From positions 1-5,684 of the forward strand of contig JAITJY010000233.1 in NCBI GenBank assembly GCA_031278675.1: DNA of 5,684 bases, given 5' to 3'. The notes beneath the pieces were generated by a model that was given only the letters and a program-made list of their open reading frames with translations, made no database searches and was not told where the DNA came from. This document shows positions 1 through 5,137 of the stretch, piece after piece. The stretch is from Bifidobacteriaceae bacterium. GTDB lineage: Bacteria > Actinomycetota > Actinomycetes > Actinomycetales > WQXJ01. The first letter of the stretch is position 1. Each line of letters starts with the position of its first letter. The position numbers were made by a program, and so were the translations under genes.

Positions 1-662
1 CCGGGCTTTATCTGTTGGTGGTGCCGCTGCTTGGGCTTTGCCTGGGGCAGCGCATCCGCTTCCTGACCCTTGCCGGGATTGTCGTGGCCCTGGCCGGTCT
101 GTACCTGATCGCCGTGACAAAGACGTTCACGCTGGCCAAAGGGGACGGGCTGGTGATGCTCGCCGCGATTTGCTTCGCGATCCAGATCCTGGCGGTAGAC
201 CATTGGGTGGGGCATCTGCCCGCTTTGCGCTTCGCCGCCGCCCAGTTCTGGGCCTGCGCCATCACCTCGGCGCTGGCCGCGTTCGTGTTTGATGCCCACC
301 CGTTCGCATCCTTGAACTTGGCGTTGGTGCCGCTCCTGTATGGCGGGTTGATCTCGGTCGGTTTGGCGTACACGTTTCAGGTTTTGGGCCAGCGTGATGC
401 CGAACCGACCCAGGCCGCACTCATCATGGCCTTGGAGACCGTGTTCGGCGCCCTCGGCGGCGCTCTACTGCTCCACGAGAACATGGGTCTGCGCGGTTAT
501 GTGGGCGCCGCCCTGATGTGTGCGGGGATTGCGCTGTCCCAGATTGCACCGCCCGAACACCCGACCGGGCACGCCGCAGTTGGTTCGCCCCGCCCGCATC
601 CTGCTGGCCAGGTGGATGCGGGGGGAGCCAGAACGCAGGGATCAAGAGGGCGGAGTCGGTAA
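1..662 (+). CDS. EamA/DMT-family membrane transporter, 3' part (5' end outside window)
   Basis: This is the C-terminal 219 residues of a drug/metabolite-transporter (EamA) protein, a polytopic inner-membrane carrier. Members export amino acids, metabolites or drugs; the substrate cannot be told from sequence. The first full codon is at position 3 and the frame is open to the left edge, so the TTG at 15 is probably internal. A full-length protein of about 290-310 residues would have lost roughly 80-100 residues. What remains is the end of the first EamA repeat (PLLGLCLGQRIR, then a helix LAGIVVALAGLYLIAV) and the whole second repeat. In that second repeat, hydrophobic segments begin near LVMLAAICFAIQ, FWACAITSALAAFVF, LVPLLYGGLISVGLAY, ALIMALETVFGALGGALLL and GYVGAALMCAGIALS. 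LGQRDAEPTQAALIMALE followed by a helix and HE is typical of EamA repeats. A hydrophilic tail of about 37 residues rich in Pro, Gly and Arg follows the last helix, longer than usual. Stop is TAA at 660-662. The gene converges with uvrA. Confidence 0.87.
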   Translation, partial: GLYLLVVPLLGLCLGQRIRFLTLAGIVVALAGLYLIAVTKTFTLAKGDGLVMLAAICFAIQILAVDHWVGHLPALRFAAAQFWACAITSALAAFVFDAHPFASLNLALVPLLYGGLISVGLAYTFQVLGQRDAEPTQAALIMALETVFGALGGALLLHENMGLRGYVGAALMCAGIALSQIAPPEHPTGHAAVGSPRPHPAGQVDAGGARTQGSRGRSR

Positions 663-1043
663 AGGTGATTTTCTTCGGGACGGGGTTGCGGGGTGCGTAG
701 CGTGCCGCAAAGGCCCGGCGCGGCCTGGGATTGATCCGTCACGGGGCCGGTTCAGTTGGCTGCTATTGCGTCTTGACCAGGTATTTCGCACCCATCCGGA
801 GGGTCTCAGCGGCCCGCTGCCGGGACCGCGCCCAAACCCAATAAAGCGCTGGTTATCGCGTGAGACGTCCAGCCGGGCGGCTATGAACCGCTCGCCGCAG
901 GGCGCAAGATGGTTAGTGGGAGAGGCGCCGGGCGGCACAACTGCGGCTCCCGGAGGCGCCGGATCGGGGCGGTGACGAGACTGGCTGCAGGTTCGGACCG
1001 GAAGTGCGGGTACGGCATCGTCCGGCGGGCTCTCCTGTAAGTC
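663..1043. other. Intergenic stretch without a recognisable gene
   Basis: I found no gene I can support here on either strand. Long open frames exist because the DNA is GC-rich, but they show no family features and lack convincing ribosome-binding sites. Two small things are visible. A 10-bp direct repeat GAGGCGCCGG occurs at 922-931 and 953-962; its GGCGCC cores (924-929 and 955-960) can pair, with an inner GGG/CCC, to form an imperfect hairpin. A short minus-strand reading frame at 763-852 has protein-like composition but no recognised homology; it is described under findings. Confidence 0.5.
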
Positions 1044-1162
1044 CGCGGCCTCAAGTGGGTGGGTTGGCCCCCAACTCCTTGGGGCCGTGTGGCCGGTGGC
1101 TCGGCTTAGCCGAATCGCCGGCCTGGGGCGCTCCGCCCGACGGGGAGGGGCGGTAGGCGCCC
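1044..1162. other. Cluster of three consecutive hairpins in the convergent gap
   Basis: Three potential stem-loops lie end to end. The first (1044-1089) has an outer stem GGCCTCAAG/CTTGGGGCC, extendable by CCGC-side pairs to about 12 bp with wobbles, a 5-nt bulge, an inner stem GGGTTGG/CCAACTC and loop CCC. The second (1091-1123) pairs GGCCGGTG with CGCCGGCC and, across a small 2x2 internal loop, TCGGC with GCCGA around loop TTA. The third (1126-1162) pairs GGGCGC with GCGCCC outside and CCGCCC with GGGCGG inside. Pairing was read by eye and includes G-U wobbles. The location downstream of both convergent genes (transporter on plus, uvrA on minus) suggests a 3'-end, termination or RNA-stability role. 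A structured small RNA is an alternative, but I see no clear promoter for one. High GC content alone makes some pairing likely. Confidence 0.45.
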
Positions 1163-1201
1163 GGGGCGGCTCCCGAAGCTGGGCGTGACGGGGGCCGCCC
1201 C
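1163..1201. terminator. Strong GC hairpin, candidate bidirectional terminator
   Basis: GGGGCGGCTCCCG (1163-1175) pairs with CGGGGGCCGCCCC (1189-1201), giving a 13-bp stem with a single wobble and a 13-nt loop. It is the strongest stem I found in the window. It lies about 145 bp beyond the uvrA stop and 500 bp beyond the transporter stop, between convergent genes, which fits a termination role. No T-tract follows on either strand, so it would have to be a U-less hairpin of the kind proposed for high-GC actinobacteria, or act as a 3'-end stabiliser. Confidence 0.45.
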
Positions 1202-1210
1202 ACTTTGGCG

Positions 1211-1294
1211 GCCTGATCGGCTGCCTAGTCGGCTCCCTGATCGGCTGCCTGATCGGCTGACTGATCGGCTGCCTAGTCGGCTGCCTATCCGGCT
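1211..1294. repeat. Seven-unit 12-bp tandem repeat (consensus GCCTGATCGGCT)
   Basis: Seven adjacent 12-bp units start at 1211, 1223, 1235, 1247, 1259, 1271 and 1283. Units 1 and 4 are identical (GCCTGATCGGCT). Units 2 and 6 are identical to each other (GCCTAGTCGGCT). The others differ from the consensus by one or two bases. The unit is a multiple of three, so it stays open in several frames; on the minus strand it reads as a run of RQPI-like tetrapeptides. That frame overlaps the 3' end of uvrA out of phase and is unlikely to be a real protein. I see no known repeat family. Confidence 0.85.
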
Positions 1295-1298
1295 GTCG

Positions 1299-1346
1299 GC
1301 TTGACGCCCAATCTGAATCCCAGTTTGAATCCCACCTTGACCGCCT
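1299..1346. repeat. Second, diverged 12-bp-period repeat abutting the uvrA stop
   Basis: Four further 12-bp steps follow a 4-bp phase break (1295-1298): GCTTGACGCCCA (1299), ATCTGAATCCCA (1311), GTTTGAATCCCA (1323) and CCTTGACCGCCT (1335). They share TGA at positions 4-6 with most units of the neighbouring array but have a different second half (core TGAATCCCA). The last unit reaches into the uvrA stop codon at 1345-1347. The two middle units match at 10 of 12 positions; the outer two are weaker, so the extent is approximate. Confidence 0.6.
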
Positions 1347-4194
1347 AGCGCGCGAGGGCGCCGACCAGCGGCGCCAGAAACTGCCCCGTGAAACTCGCCG
1401 GGTTGGCGGCAATCTGCTCCGGGGTGCCTTCCGCCACCAACAGACCGCCCTTCGAGCCGCCCTCGGGACCCAAGTCAATCACCCAGTCAGCGGACTTGAT
1501 CACATCAAGATTGTGCTCAATCACAATCACGGTGTTCCCCTTGTCGACTAATCCCTGAAGCACACCCAACAGTTTGCGGATATCGTCGAAGTGCAAACCA
1601 GTGGTCGGCTCATCAAGAACATAAACAGTCGAGCCGGTGGAGCGACGCTGCAGCTCAGAAGCCAATTTGACGCGCTGGGCCTCACCGCCGGACAGGGTTG
1701 GGGCACTCTGCCCCAAACGGACGTAACCCAACCCGACATCCACCAAAGTGTTCAGATAGCGGGCAATCCCGGGCAGGGGCGCAAAGAACTCGGCCGCCTC
1801 CTCGATCGGCATAGCGAGCACATCGGCCACCGTCTTGCCCTTGTAATGGACCTCGAGCGTGTCCGGGTTGTAGCGGGCGCCGTGACAGACCTCGCACGGC
1901 ACATAGACGTCCGGCAGGAAGTTCATTTCGATGCGCAGTGTGCCATCACCCTTGCACGCCTCACACCGGCCACCCTTGACATTGAAAGAGAACCGGCCCG
2001 GGCCATAGCCCCGCAGCTTCGCCTCCGGTGTTTCAGCGAACAGTTTCCTGACCGCATCCCACACGCCGGTGTAAGTTGCGGGGTTCGACCGGGGCGTCCG
2101 GCCGATTGGCCCCTGGTCCACATGCACCACCTTGTCGACGTGTTGCAACCCGCTCACCCGCTTATGCCGCCCCGGCACATGCCGCGCGCGGTTCAGCTCA
2201 TTCGCCAGCACGTTGTACAAGATCGAGTTGACCAGCGTCGATTTCCCCGACCCGGACACCCCAGTCACCGCCGTGAACACCCCCACCGGGAACGCCACGT
2301 CAATGTCCCGCAGATTGTGTTCCACCGCGCCGATCACCTTCAATTGGCGCTGCTTCGACGTGGCGCGCCGGCTGCGCGGCACCGGAATAGACCGCCGCCC
2401 CGCCAAATATTGGCCGGTCAGGGACCGTTCGTTGGCTTCTAGGGCAGCGAGTCCCCCAGAATGCACAATCTGGCCGCCGCGCTCCCCCGCCCCAGGGCCG
2501 ATGTCGACAATCCAGTCAGCCGACCGGATAGTGTCCTCGTCGTGTTCCACGACGATCAGCGTGTTCCCCAGGTCCCGCAGCCGTGTCAGCGTGGCAACCA
2601 GGCGGTGGTTGTCGCGTTGGTGCAGCCCGATCGAAGGTTCGTCCAGCACATAGAGCACACCGACCAGCCCAGACCCGATCTGGGTGGCGAGTCTGATCCG
2701 CTGCGCCTCCCCGCCGGACAAGGTTGCCGCCGGCCGGTCCAGCGACAGGTAGTCCAGCCCCACATCCAGCAAAAAGCCCAGCCTGGCGTCGATCTCTTTC
2801 AGCACTTGACCGGCGATGGCGCGCTGGCGGGCCCCCAGCTCAAGTTGCCCCAAGAACGCGCGGGCGTCGCCGATGGCGAGCCGACACACCTCAGCGATGG
2901 ACATCTCCCCCACCGTGACGGCTAGGACCTCTGGTTTGAGGCGGGTGCCCTGGCACGCCGGACAGGGCACTTCCCGCATATAGGCTTCATATTTGTCGCG
3001 GCTGAAATCCGATTCGGTTTCGTTGTGCCGGCGTTCCAATTGTGGAATGACGCCCTCATAGCCCGTTGAATATTGCCTTTCCCGCCCCCACCGGTTCCGG
3101 TATTTCATGTGGACGCGGTGATTACGCCCGTACAAAATGGCCTGGCGGGCCCGTTCCGGCAACCCAGACCAGGGGACCTCCAAACTGAAACCGACGGCAT
3201 CGGCCAACGATTCAAGTAAATGCTGGTAGTAATCCCATGAAGCGCCCCGCCACGGCGCAATTGCCCCCTCCATCAGAGATAAATCCTGGTCCGGAATCAC
3301 CAATTCCGGGTCAACCTCCAACCGGAACCCGATCCCGGTACAATCCGGGCAGGCGCCATAAGGCGCGTTGAAGGAAAAAGTGCGGGGCTCAATCTCTTCA
3401 AGCGCCAGTTCGTGTTCGTTGGGACAGGCCCGCGATTCGCTGAAACGCCTGTAGCGCTCCGGATCATCCGCGTCCTTGTCCACGAATTCCGCCACAACCA
3501 CTCCGCCGCCCAAACCGGCTGCGGTCTCGACCGAATCAGTGAAACGCCGCCGTTGACCATCCCGGACCGACAAGCGGTCCACCACAACCTCGATCGTGTG
3601 CTTCAGTTTCTTGTCCAATTGGGGCGGGCTGGCCAGCGAAACCACTTCCCCATCAACCCTGACCCGCGCATAGCCCTGGGCGCGGAGTTCCTCGAACTTT
3701 TCTGAATATTCGCCTTTGCGTCCACGAACAATTGGCGCCAGCAATTGGAGGCGAGTCGCCTCCGGATAGCTCATGAGTTGGTCCACGATCTGGGACGGTG
3801 TCTGCGAGGTGATCACCGCGCCGCAGCGCGGGCAGTGCTGTGTCCCCGCCCGCGAGAACAACAGCCGCAGGTAGTCGTAGACTTCCGTGATGGTGCCGAC
3901 CGTGGATCGCGGGTTCCGGTTGGTCGCCTTTTGGTCAATCGACACGGCCGGGCTCAGCCCCTCGATGAAGTCCACATCCGGTTTGTCCATTTGGCCTAGG
4001 AACTGGCGGGCGTAGCTGGACAACGATTCCACGTAGCGCCGTTGCCCTTCCGCGAAGATCGTGTCGAACGCCAGCGACGATTTGCCGGAACCACTCAGCC
4101 CCGTGAACACGATCAACTTGTCTCTGGGCAGGTCAACGGACACATTCTTGAGATTGTGTTCCCGCGCCCCGCGCACCTTAAGCCGTTCACTCAC
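1345..4194 (-). CDS. uvrA: UvrABC nucleotide excision repair subunit UvrA
   Basis: UvrA is the cytoplasmic ATPase that dimerises, scans DNA for bulky or helix-distorting damage and loads UvrB. The protein is 949 residues from the chosen GTG, normal for the family, and carries both ABC modules. Walker A is GLSGSGKS near 32-39 (Lys38) and GVSGSGKST (Lys651). The signatures LSGGEAQ are at about 492-498 and 834-840, each followed by R(I/V)(R/K)LA. Walker B is LDEPSIGLH (Asp518-Glu519) and LDEPTTGLH (Asp861-Glu862). The C-terminal zinc finger is intact (Cys744, 747, 767, 770). The first has Cys257-x3-His261 and Cys282-x2-Cys285. Cys pairs 121/124 and 411/414 may form another zinc module. GTG at 4192-4194 aligns with family starts (MSERLKVRGAREHNL against mycobacterial MADRL...). 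The in-frame GTG at 4198-4200 would add two residues. No Shine-Dalgarno sequence precedes either, and a -10-like TACAAT ends 7 nt before the chosen start. Stop is TAG. Confidence 0.98.
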   Translation of the reverse strand: MSERLKVRGAREHNLKNVSVDLPRDKLIVFTGLSGSGKSSLAFDTIFAEGQRRYVESLSSYARQFLGQMDKPDVDFIEGLSPAVSIDQKATNRNPRSTVGTITEVYDYLRLLFSRAGTQHCPRCGAVITSQTPSQIVDQLMSYPEATRLQLLAPIVRGRKGEYSEKFEELRAQGYARVRVDGEVVSLASPPQLDKKLKHTIEVVVDRLSVRDGQRRRFTDSVETAAGLGGGVVVAEFVDKDADDPERYRRFSESRACPNEHELALEEIEPRTFSFNAPYGACPDCTGIGFRLEVDPELVIPDQDLSLMEGAIAPWRGASWDYYQHLLESLADAVGFSLEVPWSGLPERARQAILYGRNHRVHMKYRNRWGRERQYSTGYEGVIPQLERRHNETESDFSRDKYEAYMREVPCPACQGTRLKPEVLAVTVGEMSIAEVCRLAIGDARAFLGQLELGARQRAIAGQVLKEIDARLGFLLDVGLDYLSLDRPAATLSGGEAQRIRLATQIGSGLVGVLYVLDEPSIGLHQRDNHRLVATLTRLRDLGNTLIVVEHDEDTIRSADWIVDIGPGAGERGGQIVHSGGLAALEANERSLTGQYLAGRRSIPVPRSRRATSKQRQLKVIGAVEHNLRDIDVAFPVGVFTAVTGVSGSGKSTLVNSILYNVLANELNRARHVPGRHKRVSGLQHVDKVVHVDQGPIGRTPRSNPATYTGVWDAVRKLFAETPEAKLRGYGPGRFSFNVKGGRCEACKGDGTLRIEMNFLPDVYVPCEVCHGARYNPDTLEVHYKGKTVADVLAMPIEEAAEFFAPLPGIARYLNTLVDVGLGYVRLGQSAPTLSGGEAQRVKLASELQRRSTGSTVYVLDEPTTGLHFDDIRKLLGVLQGLVDKGNTVIVIEHNLDVIKSADWVIDLGPEGGSKGGLLVAEGTPEQIAANPASFTGQFLAPLVGALAR

Positions 4195-4201
4195 CCGCAC
4201 A

Positions 4202-4231
4202 ATTGTACGCAGACGGCGGGGCGCCTCGGAA
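4202..4231 (-). promoter_or_regulatory. uvrA promoter, probably giving a leaderless mRNA
   Basis: Read on the minus strand, TACAAT (4207-4202, five of six bases of TATAAT) follows a weak -35-like TTCCGA (4231-4226) with an 18-bp spacer. The -10 box ends 7 nt before GTG 4194, so transcription would start at or beside that codon. No purine-rich ribosome-binding site lies upstream of either GTG. This is the arrangement of leaderless genes in actinobacteria. The -10 match is good and the -35 is poor. Confidence 0.6.
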
Positions 4232-4239
4232 TGATTCCG
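4227..4239. promoter_or_regulatory. 13-bp perfect palindrome over the uvrA -35 region
   Basis: CGGAAT-G-ATTCCG is a perfect inverted repeat with a one-base centre. It overlaps the proposed -35 hexamer of uvrA, where a bound repressor would block RNA polymerase. It does not resemble the actinobacterial LexA box as I know it (TCGAAC-N4-GTTCGA). No regulator can be assigned. Confidence 0.4.
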
Positions 4240-4301
4240 GGAGATGGCCGCTACGCTCTTAGCAAACGCGCATCCTCAGGGGCCAAGGTTGTGTCGGTGA
4301 C

Positions 4302-4317
4302 CAGTGTGGCAGTGTGG
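4302..4317. repeat. 8-bp tandem duplication CAGTGTGG x2
   Basis: Two perfect adjacent copies of CAGTGTGG lie in the non-coding divergent region between uvrA and the acetyltransferase. The repeat is short and could be a chance duplication or a slippage product. It is noted because it sits among other repeats in the same control region. Confidence 0.55.
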
Positions 4318-4351
4318 CGCGCGAGGGACGCCAGCAGCGCACTCCGCTCGG

Positions 4352-4396
4352 GACTTCCTGTAAAGCCGGAAGTCTACTTCCTGTGTTGCTGGAAGT
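4352..4396. promoter_or_regulatory. Two tandem dyad sites, 23 bp apart (candidate paired operators)
   Basis: Two copies of a 21-bp element, ACTTCCTGT-N3-GCYGGAAGT, occupy 4353-4373 and 4376-4396. Each has perfect inverted arms ACTTCC/GGAAGT separated by 9 bp; in the first copy the arms extend to GACTTCC/GGAAGTC. The copies repeat every 23 bp, about two helical turns, so bound proteins would sit on the same DNA face. Between them GGAAGT-CT-ACTTCC forms a further dyad. The pair lies just upstream of the acetyltransferase -10 element, as activator sites do, and about 160 bp upstream of the uvrA start. A tandem RNA hairpin is an alternative reading. Confidence 0.6.
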
Positions 4397-4418
4397 GGGG
4401 CACGGCATCGGCGGCGAG

Positions 4419-4424
4419 GATAAT
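4419..4424 (+). promoter_or_regulatory. -10-like element for the acetyltransferase gene
   Basis: GATAAT matches five of six bases of the TATAAT consensus and would start a transcript near 4431, leaving a 5' leader of about 37 nt. No good -35 hexamer lies 16-19 bp upstream. This would fit dependence on an activator bound at the dyads just upstream, or the element may be fortuitous. Confidence 0.4.
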
Positions 4425-4455
4425 GGTTCACAAAGCTGACCCAAGAACGCCAGTG

Positions 4456-4461
4456 AAGGAG
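4456..4461 (+). promoter_or_regulatory. Shine-Dalgarno sequence deciding the GNAT start
   Basis: AAGGAG lies 6 nt before ATG 4468. The reading frame stays open far upstream into the region opposite uvrA, but this site together with the family-like N-terminus MHIRPLLPRD fixes the start at 4468. An in-frame GTG at 4453 overlaps the site and has no comparable one of its own. Confidence 0.85.
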
Positions 4462-4467
4462 CGTTTC

Positions 4468-5004
4468 ATGCACATCCGCCCCCTGTTACCCCGCGATTGG
4501 GAAGACGTGGCCGCGATCACCCGGGAAGCGATCGGGCTCAACGTGCTCGATCAGGAACTCCTCACCTGGCAAACCTGGGATGAGCGCTTCCTGCCTGATC
4601 AGCGACTTGTGGCGGCGAGCCGCGAGGGCCGCATCACCGGCTGGGCGGCGTTGGAATTGGTCTCGCAGCGGCCGTCGTGGTCCGGTGTGGGGGCCGTTTC
4701 GATCTATGTGTCGGCGGGTTTTCGCGGGCAAGGGTTCGGTTCGCGGCTGCTCGCCGGCCTGGTCGCCTCCTCCGAAGAGGCCGGCTACTGGACAATCCAG
4801 GCCCACGTCCTGCCCCACAACACAGCGGCGCTGCACCTCCTGGCGGATTACGGTTTCGAGGTGGTGGGCACCCGGCAGCGCATCTGCCGGGCGGGTGACG
4901 CCTGGCACGATGCCGTGCTCCTCGACCGCCGTAGCCAGGTCGTCTCCCCGGGGGTGCGGCCGGAGAGCGACCCGACCACGCAGGAGATCCCCGAAGCGTC
5001 GTAG
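4468..5004 (+). CDS. GNAT-family N-acetyltransferase (phosphinothricin acetyltransferase-like)
   Basis: This is a 178-residue GNAT-fold enzyme, which transfers acetyl from acetyl-CoA to an amine in the cytoplasm. Visible features in order: an N-terminal strand HIRPLLPRDWEDVAAI (2-17) typical of GNATs; LVAASREGRITGWAAL (47-62); strand beta-4 VSIYVSAGF (77-85); the acetyl-CoA pyrophosphate-binding motif RGQGFGSRLL (86-95, fitting R/Q-x-x-G-x-G/A); and HNTAALHLLADYGFEVVGTRQ (117-137), with the Asn and GF signature of the subfamily. VSIYV, the RG-G-G loop, the xHNTAAL-GFE-VGT block and WHDAVLLDR (146-154) resemble phosphinothricin/methionine-sulfoximine acetyltransferases (PAT/YncA type). The true substrate could instead be an amino-acid analogue, an aminoglycoside-like amine or a protein. 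The last ~24 residues, after LLDRRS, look like a disordered tail. The gene is divergent from uvrA and convergent with uvrB, so it is a single-gene unit. I know of no functional tie to excision repair. Confidence 0.92.
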   Translation: MHIRPLLPRDWEDVAAITREAIGLNVLDQELLTWQTWDERFLPDQRLVAASREGRITGWAALELVSQRPSWSGVGAVSIYVSAGFRGQGFGSRLLAGLVASSEEAGYWTIQAHVLPHNTAALHLLADYGFEVVGTRQRICRAGDAWHDAVLLDRRSQVVSPGVRPESDPTTQEIPEAS

Positions 5005-5017
5005 GGCCAGCCCGAGC

Positions 5018-5062
5018 GGGGCGGGCGGGGCGGGCGGGGTGGGCGGTGTGGGCGGTGTGGTT
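5018..5062 (+). repeat. G-rich 9-bp tandem repeat with G-quadruplex potential
   Basis: Five consecutive 9-bp units grade from one variant to another: GGGGCGGGC (5018), the same again (5027), GGGGTGGGC (5036), GGTGTGGGC (5045) and GGTGTGGTT (5054). The plus strand therefore has six runs of three or four G separated by single C or T (5018-5043), then a seventh at 5050-5052. This fits the intramolecular G-quadruplex pattern with one-base loops. It begins 14 bp after the acetyltransferase stop, so it would be in that gene's 3' untranslated region, and on the template strand of any read-through from it. Confidence 0.8.
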
Positions 5063-5083
5063 CAACACCGTCCTAAAGGCACC

Positions 5084-5102
5084 CCGAGTAGGCGAAACTC
5101 GG
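5084..5102. terminator. Small hairpin in the convergent gap, candidate terminator
   Basis: CCGAGT (5084-5089) pairs with ACTCGG (5097-5102) around a 7-nt loop. It lies between the convergent acetyltransferase and uvrB genes. The stem is only 6 bp and there is no T-tract, so a termination role is possible but weakly supported. Confidence 0.35.
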
Positions 5103-5120
5103 CTCAAGTGCAAAGGTTTC

Positions 5121-5137
5121 GGCCACATAGTGTGGCT
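5121..5137. terminator. Hairpin overlapping the uvrB stop codon
   Basis: GCCACA (5122-5127) and TGTGGC (5131-5136) form a perfect 6-bp stem with loop TAG, extendable by one wobble pair. The stem includes the first bases of the uvrB stop codon (minus-strand TAG at 5138-5136). Being nearly symmetric, it could act on transcripts from both convergent genes. There is no long T-tract on either side. Confidence 0.4.

Noticed and set aside
520..975. Plus-strand open frame of 151 codons across the end of the transporter and the gap
   Set aside because: It overlaps the transporter out of frame, shows no family motif and has a random GC-rich composition.
986..1002. GGTTCGGACC considered as the T-arm of a tRNA
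   Set aside because: The flanking bases do not form a 5-bp T-stem, and no anticodon arm or acceptor stem is present around it.
1211..1294. 12-bp array considered as a CRISPR array
   Set aside because: The units are contiguous with no spacers, are far too short for CRISPR repeats, and no cas gene is nearby.
642..1478. Long minus-strand open frame of 278 codons with RQPI-type tetrapeptide repeats
   Set aside because: It begins inside the 3' end of uvrA in another frame, has no ribosome-binding site, and its repeat peptide is only the translation of the 12-bp DNA repeat. The composition (Arg, Pro, Ser) is what GC-rich non-coding DNA gives.
1591..2442. Plus-strand open frame of 283 codons opposite uvrA
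   Set aside because: It is entirely antisense to the conserved uvrA coding sequence. The codon periodicity belongs to uvrA.
4425..4450. GGTTC...GAACG inverted repeat considered as a LexA (SOS) box
   Set aside because: The half-sites are in the wrong order and 16 bp apart. The actinobacterial box needs GAAC, four bases, then GTTC.
4042..4467. N-terminal extension of the acetyltransferase frame back to 4042
   Set aside because: It runs antisense through the uvrA 5' end and across promoter elements. The Shine-Dalgarno sequence at 4456-4461 and the family-like N-terminus place the start at 4468.
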